Assembly: GCF_025602895.1 (NCBI RefSeq) | Contig: NW_026516303.1 | Coordinates: 106,856 to 170,855, forward strand | Source of the DNA: Polychytrium aggregatum | Lineage: Eukaryota; Chytridiomycota; Chytridiomycetes; Polychytriales | Length of the DNA: 64,000 nucleotides | Direction: 5' to 3' | Part shown: positions 63,906 to 64,000 of the stretch, in pieces | Layout of the letters: the number at the start of each line of letters is the position of its first letter | How positions within the stretch are numbered: position 1 is the first letter of the stretch | Made by a program: the position numbers and the translations under genes | Notes under the pieces: generated by a model | Told to the model about the DNA's origin: nothing | Databases searched by the model: none | What the model saw: the letters and a program-made list of their open reading frames with translations, nothing else

Positions 63906-64000
63906 GGATGGCAACCCCGAAGTGGACTGCCCAGAATATGGGCGACCCGGCATCCACTGTCGAAATGCACAAGGAACAGTGCGAGATGCTTACAGTCTAT

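Noticed and set aside
1-64000. Organelle or bacterial origin of the window
   Set aside because: Many spliceosomal introns, fungal nuclear genes and TATA boxes show nuclear eukaryotic DNA; the IS630-like transposase is the eukaryotic Tc1/mariner branch by context.

Overview
The window is nuclear DNA of a fungus, most likely a zoosporic (chytrid-type) or other early-diverging lineage. The evidence is GC-rich sequence with dense, short GT-AG introns; a fungal gene set (septin, STE14, recyclin-1, CPA1 with an arginine attenuator uORF, TIM44, mitoribosomal proteins); and features absent from yeasts, namely EIF1AD, a DM9-repeat protein, a LeuA type-1-like isopropylmalate synthase and a Fanzor-bearing DNA transposon. 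The lineage assignment is inference; no rRNA is present.

Layout. 1-12 kb: a coiled-coil gene running off the left edge, a mitochondrial rhomboid protease, a second coiled-coil protein, a peroxisomal acyl-CoA thioesterase (C-terminal AKL), a DM9-repeat protein and an ankyrin-repeat protein. 12-18 kb: a compact two-module AAA ATPase with a degenerate first module, the prenylcysteine methyltransferase STE14 and a small unknown ORF. 18.6-35.8 kb: two almost identical UDP-glucuronate 4-epimerase-like genes form 1.8-kb inverted repeats around 13.2 kb holding uS15m, a BTB/T1 protein, TIM44 and a transposon cluster. 36-46 kb: a large protein with possible cysteine-peptidase motifs, a ZIP9-like zinc transporter, bL27m and an LRR/F-box-like membrane protein. 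46-64 kb: recyclin-1 (F-box plus Sec10-like region, CAAX end), EIF1AD, isopropylmalate synthase with a MITE just past its stop, a DUF3605-like protein, a septin, CPA1 with its attenuator uORF, and a small membrane/coiled-coil protein.

The most unusual system is the 3.6-kb element at 29352-32964. It is flanked by TA, and carries a DD34E Tc1/mariner-IS630 transposase and a Fanzor (eukaryotic TnpB-like, RNA-guided nuclease family) gene on the same strand. An internally deleted derivative at 52504-52849 keeps both ends, so it defines the element boundaries and suggests which 3' end may encode the guide RNA. Related remnants lie at 28.9, 36.0 and 59.7 kb. The Fanzor frame is broken by one in-frame TAG and one frame change, so this copy is probably decaying.

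Genes that work together: STE14 acts on CAAX proteins, and recyclin-1 here ends in a CAAX box. TIM44, uS15m, bL27m and the rhomboid are mitochondrial. CPA1 and isopropylmalate synthase serve arginine and leucine synthesis. Exon limits below were inferred by eye from splice sites and frame continuity; where phases close they should be good to a base or so, otherwise I say so.
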